A stretch of 64,000 nt of DNA from Nonlabens dokdonensis DSW-6 (lineage in GTDB: Bacteria; Bacteroidota; Bacteroidia; Flavobacteriales; Flavobacteriaceae). Each line of letters starts with the position of its first letter. Within the stretch, counting starts at the first letter, position 1. Position numbers and translations under genes: made by a program. The stretch lies in contig NC_020156.1 of assembly GCF_000332115.1 (NCBI RefSeq), positions 744,001-808,000 on the forward strand. Reading direction: 5' to 3'. Below, in pieces: positions 1 to 7,903 of this stretch. The notes under the pieces are model-generated. The model was given only the letters and a program-made list of their open reading frames with translations, ran no database searches and had not been told where the DNA came from.

Positions 1-45
1 TTGGTAGGTGCGAGCATAAAACTTGACTTAAAAAATGGCAAATAA
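1..45 (+). CDS. 3' end of an upstream gene (partial)
   Basis: From base 1 an open frame encodes the last 14 residues of a protein, ending VGASIKLDLKNGK before TAA at 43-45. It overlaps the next start codon (35-37) by 11 bp, the same overlapping style seen along the rest of this cluster. This suggests a continuing operon to the left of the window. The product cannot be identified from so short a fragment. Confidence 0.4.
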   Translation: MVGASIKLDLKNGK

Positions 46-652
46 AACCAAACAACTTAAATACAATCAGGCGATAGATGATATCTCTTACCTAATTCTT
101 CATTACCCACTGGAACTGCAACAACTTTTGCGCGTGTACGGCATCACTTTCCGTGATAGACCATCGCATAAAGCACTTATCAATGAGACCGTAGAATTGA
201 TGAAGGATGAAAAATCTGCTTTCGCGAAAGCGCTTGCCGAACTCATCTCACGACTTGCAGGAAGAGAAGATGAATTCTGGGGAGCCGTTGCTAAAGGTGC
301 CGTAGGAATACTGGGCGGACTTTTCAAAAAGAAGAAACGCAGAAGTTCTGGTAGTAGCAATAACGGTGCTGCTGCGGCAGCCGCACAAGCCGCTGCTGCA
401 AAACGAGATATGGAGCGTCGTATGCAACAAATGCGCGAAGAACAGCGACGTCGCGATGAAGAACGACGACGTGAAGAAGCGCGTCGCCGTGAAGAGCAAA
501 AACGCAAGGAAGCCGAAGCCAAAAAGAAAACAAATATGATGCTGATGATAGGTGGCGGCGTGGTCGTTCTCGGGATTGGCGCAGCGATATTAATGAAGTC
601 TAAACAGCCACCGATGCCTTATGGCGGTCAGCGTGCACAAATGCCAAAATAG
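35..652 (+). CDS. Single-pass membrane protein with Arg/Glu-rich coiled coil
   Basis: This 205-aa protein is not recognised as a known family. Residues 1-80 look globular and acidic/helical and contain AFAKA, encoded by a copy of the genome's palindrome. Next come a short hydrophobic stretch with a KKKKRR run (about 84-104), a poly-Ala segment (about 112-121), a highly charged Arg/Glu coiled coil (about 124-166) and one glycine-rich transmembrane helix (about 168-187) with a short tail. The C-terminal glycine-rich anchor recurs in several neighbours, which suggests they share one membrane, plausibly a virion inner membrane. It is the first complete gene of the cluster and its stop lies 2 bp before the next start. 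Function is inferred only from context. Confidence 0.75.
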   Translation: MANKTKQLKYNQAIDDISYLILHYPLELQQLLRVYGITFRDRPSHKALINETVELMKDEKSAFAKALAELISRLAGREDEFWGAVAKGAVGILGGLFKKKKRRSSGSSNNGAAAAAAQAAAAKRDMERRMQQMREEQRRRDEERRREEARRREEQKRKEAEAKKKTNMMLMIGGGVVVLGIGAAILMKSKQPPMPYGGQRAQMPK

Positions 653-654
653 CT

Positions 655-1227
655 ATGACAAACACATTTGGATTAACAGAATATGACGTGTACGATGATG
701 AAGGCTATGATAGCTTTAACCGTGGTCGCAGGAAAATCAGAAGACAACGTAGGAAGTCCAGAAGGCTTGCGAGACGCTCTAAGAGAAAAATCAAAAGAGC
801 ACCCAAACGTAAAATTTTGAGACGACCGCCTATTATAAAAGGACGACCGCGACCAATAAAGAAAAGGAAAGTTGTACGCAAAAAGTTACCGTCCAAAGTT
901 CCTGTAAGTATTCTGATTCCAAAGGGCACGCCCATAAAATCTAAAGTACCGAACAAACCCATTTTTAAACCTACGTTGGTCAAAAAAGGAAAACCCAGTC
1001 CAACTAGTACTAAAGTGTCGAAAGCACAAATTGCAAGCCTGCAAGTTCCTGCTGCCATAGAAAAAGAAGCTGCTAAAAAGGCAATGAAATCAGATAGCAA
1101 AACAGGAAAAATAGTAAAAGTAATCGCCATCGTTGGTGTTACTGGAGCATTAGGTTTTGGCATCTATAAATACATTCAAATCAAAAAGAAGAGCAATGGA
1201 TATACTGGCGCAAATAAAGGAAAGTGA
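655..1227 (+). CDS. Very basic membrane-anchored protein (paralogue of 1427-1867)
   Basis: This 190-aa protein has a short acidic, Tyr-rich N-terminus (TEYDVYDDEGYD), a long Arg/Lys-rich region (about 24-100), a Lys/Pro/Thr linker and one transmembrane helix near the C-terminus (about 152-171). The gene at 1427 has the same layout and a similar N-terminus (TEYMLDDNYDDF), so the two look like paralogues. The basic region would suit nucleic-acid binding next to a membrane, as in virions with an internal membrane, but that is inference. Its end overlaps the probable start of the next gene by 32 bp. Confidence 0.72.
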   Translation: MTNTFGLTEYDVYDDEGYDSFNRGRRKIRRQRRKSRRLARRSKRKIKRAPKRKILRRPPIIKGRPRPIKKRKVVRKKLPSKVPVSILIPKGTPIKSKVPNKPIFKPTLVKKGKPSPTSTKVSKAQIASLQVPAAIEKEAAKKAMKSDSKTGKIVKVIAIVGVTGALGFGIYKYIQIKKKSNGYTGANKGK

Positions 1228-1423
1228 GGTTTCTGAGAATGGAATTTTTGAAGAAGGATTTCTATATGGATCTGTGAAGAACATAGGAGAGAAAACTGCA
1301 AAAGTGAATGGCGTTTCTCTTGATCCAGGCGAAGCAAAAAGCTACCCATTTGTGGGTAAAGGCTACAAGAAAATTAATTACGAACCCAACGGAAGCACCT
1401 TGCGTATTCTGGAAGTACAATAA
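1196..1423 (+). CDS. Small beta-rich protein, unknown
   Basis: I chose the ATG at 1196 (75 aa, starting MDILAQIKESEV). An ATG at 1157 would give 88 aa but lies deeper inside the preceding gene and adds only basic residues. The protein has no membrane segment and reads as a compact beta domain (GSVKNIGEKTAKVNG, then LDPGEAKSYPF). Small beta domains like this occur among minor capsid or spike proteins of phages, but the similarity is impressionistic. It sits between the two basic membrane proteins and ends 3 bp before the next start. Confidence 0.6.
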   Translation: MDILAQIKESEVSENGIFEEGFLYGSVKNIGEKTAKVNGVSLDPGEAKSYPFVGKGYKKINYEPNGSTLRILEVQ

Positions 1424-1426
1424 TCT

Positions 1427-1867
1427 ATGATTACAGGAGAAACAGAATATATGCTGGACGATAACTACGACGATTTCTTCGGAAATAAGAAGAAACGTAA
1501 AGCGCGTCGTGCCAAAAGAAAAGCACGAAGAGCCGCTAGAAGAAGTGCGCCAAAGCGGATTGCTCGTCGAGCAAAAAGCAAAGCCTTCTTTTCTAAACTA
1601 GGTACTGCCGTTCAAGATATGGGCGGTGCTACAGCTATAGGTGCCGCGATTGACACCATTGCACAACCAAAACCAACAACAGTATTTGGAGGTGCTACAG
1701 ATGCACCATCAGATTATGACTTTTCCTTTGGCGCACCAGATGTTCCTGAAGAAGAGAAGAAAGGCATACCGACAATCGTGTTTGTTCTAGGTGGTGTCGT
1801 TGTAGTGGGCGTAGTGGGATTAGTGGTTATCAAGAGCAAAAATAACAAGCAACTCTACCAGCAATGA
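1427..1867 (+). CDS. Basic membrane-anchored protein (paralogue of 655-1227)
   Basis: This 146-aa protein starts with an acidic/aromatic segment (YMLDDNYDDFF), then a dense Lys/Arg/Ala-rich stretch (about 20-55), an Ala/Gly/Pro-rich linker and one strongly hydrophobic helix (about 118-137) ending in basic residues. The plan matches the 655-1227 product, which suggests gene duplication. A role in holding nucleic acid against a membrane is plausible but unproven. The last 4 bases overlap the next gene (ATGA), indicating translational coupling. Confidence 0.72.
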   Translation: MITGETEYMLDDNYDDFFGNKKKRKARRAKRKARRAARRSAPKRIARRAKSKAFFSKLGTAVQDMGGATAIGAAIDTIAQPKPTTVFGGATDAPSDYDFSFGAPDVPEEEKKGIPTIVFVLGGVVVVGVVGLVVIKSKNNKQLYQQ

Positions 1868-2622
1868 TAGTCCCAATTCCATCAAATAAAGAGCGATTTA
1901 AAATCAGGCTTGGAATTACTTCTAAAATGCCGGTGCAATTGGGTATTCGAGTGTATGATCCGCGATATCCCAACACCTATTATTTCAGAAGGAAGGCACA
2001 GTTTTATGAAGGCAATGAGAAACGTGAATTCGTGATCTCTTTGCCCGTTACGCCAGAAGTTTTGGAAATGGAATTGTTTGATAAAGTTTCAGGCGAAGAT
2101 TATCAGTTTGATATGAGCTACTTCAAGGTAGACAAAATGAAACCTGCTGAAGTCTGGGCATCGCAAGAAGAACATCGATTTATGGATTTTGCGATTGACT
2201 TTGCACAAAAAGCTGGACACACGCCTACTGGGTTTTATGACTCTAAAAATCACGAGTTCCTATTTCAATACTTACCGTCGATTACTGATGCATTTGGTAA
2301 AGAATTGATTACACCAGCTCGTACGCACCGCAAGATGCCACGTGTACAGATCTCACAACGATTATTTATTGGCTACACCATTCCCATTCGTGTGGCGATT
2401 TTGGCTCACGAAGGTTGTCATTGGTTCCTAAATACCAGAAGTCAAAAAACAGCAGATCTCTGCGGAATCAAAAAGTATCTGGACTACGGTTTTCCAACCA
2501 TTGAAGCCATTTATGCCGTGACCAAGGTTTTTGGGAACAATCCGCATCACGTGGGCGCATCACAGGTACAACGCACCAAAGATGTGGTAGCGTTCATAGA
2601 AAATTATAGAGCAAATGCATAA
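1864..2622 (+). CDS. Putative HExxH metalloprotease-like protein
   Basis: This 252-aa protein has a beta-rich N-terminal part (about 10-90) and a helical C-terminal part with H182-E-G-C-H186 preceded by hydrophobic residues (IRVAILA), the usual setting of a zinc HExxH helix. An Asp at about 198 (TADLCG) could be a third ligand. No signal peptide or membrane helix is seen. In this cluster it could process virion proteins or cut peptidoglycan cross-links; which one cannot be told from sequence. It overlaps both neighbours by a few bases. Confidence 0.6.
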   Translation: MIVPIPSNKERFKIRLGITSKMPVQLGIRVYDPRYPNTYYFRRKAQFYEGNEKREFVISLPVTPEVLEMELFDKVSGEDYQFDMSYFKVDKMKPAEVWASQEEHRFMDFAIDFAQKAGHTPTGFYDSKNHEFLFQYLPSITDAFGKELITPARTHRKMPRVQISQRLFIGYTIPIRVAILAHEGCHWFLNTRSQKTADLCGIKKYLDYGFPTIEAIYAVTKVFGNNPHHVGASQVQRTKDVVAFIENYRANA

Positions 2623-4084
2623 ACTACTTTTTATCACAATGGCAGTATTTACAATGGGTGCGACAATAAAACTTGCACCAAACAAAACGGACGATATAGC
2701 CTGTGAAAGCTGCGATGACCCTTCGGTTATCAAAAGAACGATCCATTCAAATGAAAATGCTTATATGAATAATAATTCTGTAAAATATCGCAACCAACTC
2801 AAAAAATGGGGTACACGATCTGGCGTGATGCACGTTGCGTTACCTGAAACTAAAAAACCAATTTGCGACACCACAAGAGATTCTCGATTCTATGCTACAG
2901 ATGAAGGTGTGATGGAAATTTCTGATTGCAGTTCGCTTTCGCGAAAGCGTAATCTCATTAAAGATCAGAAGCAAAAGGAAGCCTTTAAAAACTATCAAAA
3001 GTATCTGTATAAAGAGTTTGATGTAATGCAAGTTGTGGTCAAAAACCACACGCCAGAAATTAGAGATGTATGTCTTTGGGGTGGTAATAGTGATAAGCCA
3101 ATTACTGATCCATTGTTTATAGAAAATGATGAAAGCATAGATGTTTTGGTGGGTACGCATCCACAGCAAGTAGTTCTCAATCCTGCCAATAATTTGTTGT
3201 ATGTGGCAAATCAATTGTCAGATTCCGTTTCGGTAGTTGAGCGTAACGGAAATGTTGTGGCAACCATTCCACTAACAGAGAATACAATGCCTGGAACAGT
3301 TTCGCCAGTTGCGCTTGCTGTCAATACAAATCAAGGTTATTTCTATGGAATGGTCTATGTCATAGGCTCGGTAAGCAACAAAATGTATCATCTTGGCTTG
3401 AATCATAAAGTCGTTGATATCAACGGAACTGGAAAACGACCTACGGAAATTAGATTCGATAATGCCACTAATGAATTAGTGATAAAGAATGTAGTTTCAA
3501 AAAGTACTACGCGCATCAATGCCCAAACACAAACACAAACGGTAACACCTTGGGGAATTCCCAATCAGTTTAGAAGAGTTGATGAACCTGATGTTACACC
3601 AGATTTTGCAAAGGTATTTACACGAAAAAACCTGCTTACCATATTTAATTCTTCCAAAAGCCCTACGGTCACAATCAATGATGAGTACCACGAAGAGCGA
3701 GAAGATTTTAAGTTTAGTCCTGGAATGCTCAAGCATCTCAAAATTGTAGCATCCGGAGAGCGACGTGTCAACGCTTTACAATTGCTACAGAAAAGTATTG
3801 CATGGAAAGAAATTTGTAAAACGCTATCACTAGGTAATTATCAAAGTCCGCAGAGTTTCCAGAATGTGTCTGAAGTTTTTGGTGTAGATGGTTCTATGCT
3901 CGATGGCCAGAATAGTTGGTGTTTTAAGATAGGTGGCTTACAAACCATCACGTTCATCTTGTACTACAAGAAGATGGAAATGTACAACCTACTTCCAGAA
4001 AAAGCATCCCTTGCTTACGGCGTGCAAATGAGTAAAGGGATACCGAAACGAGTTCCTAAAAATCCATTTAAGTCCATCCTATGA
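2615..4084 (+). CDS. Large cluster protein with YVTN-like propeller motif, unknown
   Basis: This 489-aa protein is the largest in the cluster. It has an N-terminal hydrophobic/signal-like segment, a middle part with an NPANNLLYVANQLSDSVSVV stretch typical of YVTN/NHL beta-propeller repeats, and a separate C-terminal domain from about 365. The C-terminal part (SPGMLKHLK, then SPQSFQNV, LDGQNSW and a beta-rich end) looks like an independent beta domain. A full propeller needs more repeats than I can see. It may be a surface or receptor-binding component. A palindrome copy encodes SLSRKR at about residues 109-114. It overlaps the next gene by 4 bp. Confidence 0.65.
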   Translation: MHKLLFITMAVFTMGATIKLAPNKTDDIACESCDDPSVIKRTIHSNENAYMNNNSVKYRNQLKKWGTRSGVMHVALPETKKPICDTTRDSRFYATDEGVMEISDCSSLSRKRNLIKDQKQKEAFKNYQKYLYKEFDVMQVVVKNHTPEIRDVCLWGGNSDKPITDPLFIENDESIDVLVGTHPQQVVLNPANNLLYVANQLSDSVSVVERNGNVVATIPLTENTMPGTVSPVALAVNTNQGYFYGMVYVIGSVSNKMYHLGLNHKVVDINGTGKRPTEIRFDNATNELVIKNVVSKSTTRINAQTQTQTVTPWGIPNQFRRVDEPDVTPDFAKVFTRKNLLTIFNSSKSPTVTINDEYHEEREDFKFSPGMLKHLKIVASGERRVNALQLLQKSIAWKEICKTLSLGNYQSPQSFQNVSEVFGVDGSMLDGQNSWCFKIGGLQTITFILYYKKMEMYNLLPEKASLAYGVQMSKGIPKRVPKNPFKSIL

Positions 4085-4533
4085 AAACAATAATCAATAC
4101 CGCTTTGAGTCAATATGGTGTGACGGAACTGGTTGGTCAAAAGCATAATCCTGTCATCCTAAATTACTTTGATAAGATTGGTCACACTTGGGTCGCGACA
4201 GACGAAACGGCTTGGTGTTCTGCATTTACAAACTGGGTTGCTATGCAATGTGGTAAAGAGATGAGCCACCAATTGACCGCACGCTCTTGGCTAAAAGTGG
4301 GAACTGAAATCGAGAAACCAGCCATAGGTGATATCGTTGTTTTTTGGCGTAGTAAAAAGAATAGCTGGAAAGGTCACGTGGCATTTTTCATAGGTTATTC
4401 TGAAGATAAAAAATACATCTATTGTCTTGGTGGCAACCAGAACAACCAAGTCAATATCAAAGCATATCCTATCTACAGGCTACTTGGTTTTAGACATCTT
4501 AATAATTCAAACATTCAAAATCCAACACAATGA
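4081..4533 (+). CDS. CHAP/NlpC-P60-like peptidoglycan hydrolase
   Basis: This 150-aa protein matches the small phage-type cysteine peptidase/amidase family (TIGR02594-like). The catalytic pattern is visible: C46 in AWCSAF, H99 in GHVAFF and a polar third residue near N119 (GGNQNNQV). It would cut peptidoglycan peptides or the amide bond to muramic acid. It has no signal peptide, so export would need a holin or delivery with a particle. It overlaps the following amidase-fold gene by 4 bp. Phage endolysins of this type are usual, but the same fold is also used by secretion systems and toxins. Confidence 0.82.
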   Translation: MKTIINTALSQYGVTELVGQKHNPVILNYFDKIGHTWVATDETAWCSAFTNWVAMQCGKEMSHQLTARSWLKVGTEIEKPAIGDIVVFWRSKKNSWKGHVAFFIGYSEDKKYIYCLGGNQNNQVNIKAYPIYRLLGFRHLNNSNIQNPTQ

Positions 4534-5027
4534 AAGACGTAGATTTTTTAGTTATACACAGCACCGATACCAGTGAAGCATTAGATCTTAAGGCAAAAAC
4601 AGTCATCGATAAACATACCACTGATAAACGTAGCGGTGGCTTCGGTTGGAACCGTCCCGGCTTTGATTATCTCGTGTTGCAGGACGGTACTTTAGAAACC
4701 ATAATCCCAGAACACAGCCCGACCGAAGTAGATCTTTGGGGCATCTCACAAGGTCGTTTTGGTATTTCAGGAAATGTCAAAAACCTAGCTTATGTAGGTG
4801 GTAGAACGCTTAAAGAAGCGTGGTGGAAAGACACACGTACCGAAGAACAAACCACCACGCTAGAAGCCGTGGTAAAGTTCTATACTATTAGGTTTCCAGA
4901 AATTATCATCGTCGGTTTTAACGAGATCGCAACTAAAAAAGATAGTGATAAACCTGGTTTTAGTGTCAAGGAATGGCTAGAGGAGCTGGACATTCCAAAG
5001 TGTAATATTTATCAAGGATATCAATGA
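4530..5027 (+). CDS. N-acetylmuramoyl-L-alanine amidase-fold protein, probably inactive
   Basis: This 165-aa protein follows the amidase_2 (T7 lysozyme-like) plan: VIHST with H10, FDYLVLQDG with Y47, and a C-terminal GFNE...DKPGF block. Family enzymes bind zinc with a His in the first motif, a His in GHNE and a Cys in CPGF. Here the second is F130 and the third is K141, so two of three ligands are missing. The fold may therefore serve for wall binding or structure rather than hydrolysis, with the CHAP-like neighbour providing activity. It overlaps both neighbours by 4 bp. Confidence 0.78.
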   Translation: MKDVDFLVIHSTDTSEALDLKAKTVIDKHTTDKRSGGFGWNRPGFDYLVLQDGTLETIIPEHSPTEVDLWGISQGRFGISGNVKNLAYVGGRTLKEAWWKDTRTEEQTTTLEAVVKFYTIRFPEIIIVGFNEIATKKDSDKPGFSVKEWLEELDIPKCNIYQGYQ

Positions 5028-5209
5028 GAACAATCATCACACTAGGTGTTGGATTTTGGCTAGGAAGACAGCTCTACATCAATCACGATAAGCGAGTCGC
5101 ACGAGCAAAGGAAACACGCTTAAAACGGCGTTTGGTCTCATTCTTAAAAGAAAAAGATTTGGATACAAAAAATGCACAAAAGCAAGCCAATCAACTATTG
5201 AGCAACTAA
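5024..5209 (+). CDS. Small basic protein with N-terminal hydrophobic segment
   Basis: This 61-aa protein has a short N-terminal hydrophobic stretch (about 3-17) and a highly basic remainder. It is not recognised. Its reality is supported by the 4-bp overlap with the gene before and the exactly adjacent start of the next gene at 5210. It could be a minor membrane-associated particle protein. Confidence 0.6.
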   Translation: MRTIITLGVGFWLGRQLYINHDKRVARAKETRLKRRLVSFLKEKDLDTKNAQKQANQLLSN

Positions 5210-5656
5210 ATGGCAAAACAAGTAACCATACAAAACACATCCTTTTTGATTCCAGAAGCAGACGATCCGTGTGACTTCTGGACAAGTTATTACGCAAAAC
5301 TGAAAAAGGAAGTTGGACAAGATAATGCTAAAATGTTATGGCTGGTCACTTGGAAAACGAATGGATCAGCATTGTGTGCCACGAGTCCATCATTCAATAA
5401 ATGGTTGCTTAAAAATGAACTGGATGTAAGCAATATGGCAACCAGGTCTATTGCAGATATTTCTGAAATAGGCGGTAATATTTTTGGCCTGGGCAAGAGC
5501 TTAACGAAGATTTTATCGATTGGTGTTCCTATCATTCTTACGATTACGCTTATTCTCATTGTGATTGTTTTGAGAAACTCGGCTAAAGATGCAGACATCA
5601 CAGATCTCGCAATGCTCACACCACCTGGACGTGCTGCTAAATTAATAGGCAAATGA
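5210..5656 (+). CDS. Membrane protein of unknown function
   Basis: This 148-aa protein has a soluble N-terminal domain (about 1-75, containing DPCDFWTSYYAKLKK), a Gly-rich linker and one strong transmembrane helix (about 102-122), followed by a short polar tail. No family is recognised. The order, soluble domain then C-terminal anchor, matches other proteins of the cluster. It overlaps the next gene by 4 bp. Confidence 0.68.
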   Translation: MAKQVTIQNTSFLIPEADDPCDFWTSYYAKLKKEVGQDNAKMLWLVTWKTNGSALCATSPSFNKWLLKNELDVSNMATRSIADISEIGGNIFGLGKSLTKILSIGVPIILTITLILIVIVLRNSAKDADITDLAMLTPPGRAAKLIGK

Positions 5657-6147
5657 ACAGACAGCTCATCTATAAAATAGGCGGTGGCGCTGTGGGACTT
5701 TTAATTGTAGGAAGCTCATTTCTATCCATACGCCAGCGGAAACGCGATCAAAAAACAAGTAAACTATTAACCCAAATCAATAAACAACTGGCAACCACGG
5801 CAAATAATCTGGACGCAGAAAATGCCTTTGATATTTACTATCTCACGAAGGTTTTACAGAATGTCAACGGCCAAGTGATCGCGATGAGCGAAAGTAGCGC
5901 GACCAGCTATGCAAAACAGATTCATAACGCTTGGGGCGCGTGGTATGAAGGCGGCGATGATGAAGATGCGGTGTATGCGGTTTTCAGAAAAATCAAAGAC
6001 AAAGTTCAGGTATCTCAAGTGGCTAAAGCCTATCATAGTACGTATTCAAAAAACTTGATTGATACTATTAAAGACAGGCTCTCAGAAGATGAGATAAAAA
6101 TTATCCTGAACATCATCGGGCAAATACCTAATTATAGAACAGCATAA
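5653..6147 (+). CDS. N-terminally anchored helical protein, annexin-repeat-like (paralogue A)
   Basis: This 164-aa protein has an N-terminal glycine-rich transmembrane helix and an all-helical soluble part. It aligns by eye with the next product: FDIYYLT, DEDAVYAVF, KVQVSQVAKAYHSTY, LSEDEIK and QIPNYRTA correspond to FDMNYLT, DDEAIVKEI, KTQVASLSKAYWKLY, LSASEMK and QLPNYQTQ. The pattern (acidic turn, helix, aromatic helix, second acidic turn) resembles annexin-type repeats, but calcium binding is not established. The pair probably arose by tandem duplication. Confidence 0.7.
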   Translation: MNRQLIYKIGGGAVGLLIVGSSFLSIRQRKRDQKTSKLLTQINKQLATTANNLDAENAFDIYYLTKVLQNVNGQVIAMSESSATSYAKQIHNAWGAWYEGGDDEDAVYAVFRKIKDKVQVSQVAKAYHSTYSKNLIDTIKDRLSEDEIKIILNIIGQIPNYRTA

Positions 6148-6157
6148 AAATTATAGA

Positions 6158-6685
6158 ATGAAAATAACAAAAACAGGATGGTGGATGATAGGTGGCGCTG
6201 CAATGGCGGCAATTACGGTAGGTGTATTTGTTACGCTTTCGCGAAAGCGGAAAAAGGAAAAGCAAACATCGCAACAGGCCATCGGCAAAGACATAGGATC
6301 TGGAATACAAGTATCCACAGGCAATCAAGCAACCATCAAGCGAGAGCCTAACTGGAATAAGCCGTTTGATATGAATTACCTGACCAATGTACAGCGATGG
6401 GTCGCACCACGGAAGATTAAAACTCTGGATGAAGGCACGGCTCAATCTTTTGCAAAAAAGTTGAAAAATGCCAAAGGAACTTTTAATGATGATGAAGCTA
6501 TTGTAAAAGAGATTTTTTCCAAACGATTACGTGATAAAACACAAGTGGCAAGTCTCTCTAAAGCCTATTGGAAGCTATACAAACAAGACTTATGGAAACA
6601 TCTGTCAAGTTTTCTAAGCGCGTCAGAAATGAAACAATACGTGCATAATCCAGTGCGCCAATTACCAAATTATCAAACACAATAA
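6158..6685 (+). CDS. N-terminally anchored helical protein, annexin-repeat-like (paralogue B)
   Basis: This 175-aa paralogue of the preceding product has an N-terminal transmembrane helix ending in LSRKRKKEK (encoded by a palindrome copy at 6234-6249), a polar linker and the shared helical domain ending QLPNYQTQ. The orientation, with a short N-terminal anchor and an exposed C-terminal domain, is the opposite of the C-terminally anchored proteins at 35, 655, 1427 and 5210. The function is unknown. The gene follows a 10-bp gap and is followed after 2 bp by a peptidoglycan-binding gene. Confidence 0.7.
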   Translation: MKITKTGWWMIGGAAMAAITVGVFVTLSRKRKKEKQTSQQAIGKDIGSGIQVSTGNQATIKREPNWNKPFDMNYLTNVQRWVAPRKIKTLDEGTAQSFAKKLKNAKGTFNDDEAIVKEIFSKRLRDKTQVASLSKAYWKLYKQDLWKHLSSFLSASEMKQYVHNPVRQLPNYQTQ

Positions 6686-6687
6686 CT

Positions 6688-7182
6688 ATGAAGAAAATAG
6701 CAACCAGACCGAAGAAAACATTTTTTGAACAGAACAAAGATCTCATTGTTGTAGGTGGCGTAATCGTTGTCCTAGCTGGCGGCGCGGTCGCATATATGTA
6801 TTACAAGAAAAAGAAGGAAGCCAAAGAAATTGATCTGGCACAGAATAAGGACAGCTCGCCGCAAATTATTCCAGTTCATACAACTATTCCAGTTTCTAGT
6901 AGCTCTGAATCATCTAGCTCTGCATCAAAGCCACGAATAAAATATGTGAAGACCGGCTATCCATTAAAATACAAAACGCGTCATCAAGATGTAAAAATCT
7001 TGCAAGCGTATCTGAAGATTTACAAAGAGAATCTCGGAAAATCTGGAGCAAAACGTGATGGCGTGGATGGTGTTTTCGGACCACTCACATTAAAGGCTGC
7101 AAAAAAGCGCCTGGGTAAATCTGAATTTACAGAAAAAGATATTTCCGGAATGCGCAAAGCGCTGAAAATGATGGGTAAATGA
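6688..7182 (+). CDS. Membrane-anchored peptidoglycan-binding-like protein (A)
   Basis: This 164-aa protein has a basic N-terminus, one glycine/valine-rich transmembrane helix (about 21-40), a Ser-rich linker (about 65-88) and a C-terminal domain with the peptidoglycan-binding_1 pattern: a helix with KTRHQDVKILQAYL, then DGVDGVFGPLTLKAAKK. It would tether a membrane-associated structure to the cell wall. The next gene has the same plan, so this is a duplicated pair. It overlaps that gene by 4 bp. Confidence 0.74.
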   Translation: MKKIATRPKKTFFEQNKDLIVVGGVIVVLAGGAVAYMYYKKKKEAKEIDLAQNKDSSPQIIPVHTTIPVSSSSESSSSASKPRIKYVKTGYPLKYKTRHQDVKILQAYLKIYKENLGKSGAKRDGVDGVFGPLTLKAAKKRLGKSEFTEKDISGMRKALKMMGK

Positions 7183-7661
7183 AAAAGGAGAACGTCGTAA
7201 AAATAGTCTGCATTGCAGGAGGTTTATTGGGTATAGGCATCATCGCACATCAAATTGTTAAAGGTAAACGAGAAGATGCTGAAGAACAGAAGCACGCCGG
7301 CGCTACAGTTTTAAAAACCGAAATTTTAAAACCAAAACCAGCGATACCAAAACCGAAAATGAAAGTGGTTAAAACCAAAAAGCCTGTTCCTGAAGTAAAA
7401 CCGAGCGCACCAAAGCCCCAAACAAAACCTAAAAAACCAGTAGCAGATGAGTTCCCTTTGCAACTGGGAAGCAAAGGAAAAAACGTAGAGCGACTGCAAA
7501 TTTATTTGTTGCGCAATTACGGTTGGGCTGGAATCGTGACAGGAATTTATGATGAAAAAGTTCAGGAACGCGTGATGAAATACCTGAAAGTAACATCAGT
7601 AAGTGAAGCGCTATTTAATTCCCTAGATATGAATGAACCTATTACTAGCCAGCACTCCTAA
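7179..7661 (+). CDS. Membrane-anchored peptidoglycan-binding-like protein (B)
   Basis: This 160-aa protein has an N-terminal transmembrane helix, a long Lys/Pro-rich linker (about 45-90) that could span periplasm or wall, and a short peptidoglycan-binding-like domain (LQLGSKGKNVERLQIYL, then GIYDEKVQERVMKYL). The domain resembles that of the preceding protein but the linker is Pro/Lys- rather than Ser-rich. A role in wall attachment or penetration is inferred. The last base is shared with the next ATG. Confidence 0.72.
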   Translation: MKKENVVKIVCIAGGLLGIGIIAHQIVKGKREDAEEQKHAGATVLKTEILKPKPAIPKPKMKVVKTKKPVPEVKPSAPKPQTKPKKPVADEFPLQLGSKGKNVERLQIYLLRNYGWAGIVTGIYDEKVQERVMKYLKVTSVSEALFNSLDMNEPITSQHS

Positions 7662-7903
7662 TGGGAAAAAGTATTAAAGATATTGTGTCAAGCCTTGTAG
7701 ATGATGACGGCATTAAAACCGAAGTCACGCTCACAATGACCAATCAGACGCTGACCAAAGTGATTATCGCATTACTCGCGTCTGGAGCAACCATCGTTTT
7801 GGTTGCGCATTTGACCAAGAATATGTTCCCAAATCATCAATTATCCCTGCTTACCACAGATATTAAAACAATTAAAGAAACCCTTAAAAAACAATTGAAA
7901 TGA
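7661..7903 (+). CDS. Small membrane protein, possible holin
   Basis: This 80-aa protein has a polar N-terminus, one transmembrane helix (about 32-50) and a charged helical C-terminus. Its size and topology, and its place between peptidoglycan-binding genes and a second small membrane protein, would fit a holin or a lysis accessory. There is no sequence signature to confirm this. It overlaps the next gene by 4 bp. Confidence 0.62.
   Translation: MGKSIKDIVSSLVDDDGIKTEVTLTMTNQTLTKVIIALLASGATIVLVAHLTKNMFPNHQLSLLTTDIKTIKETLKKQLK

Noticed and set aside
103..522. Antisense Arg/Ser-rich frames opposite the first gene and similar shadows elsewhere
   Set aside because: They mirror low-complexity codons of real genes and have no independent support.
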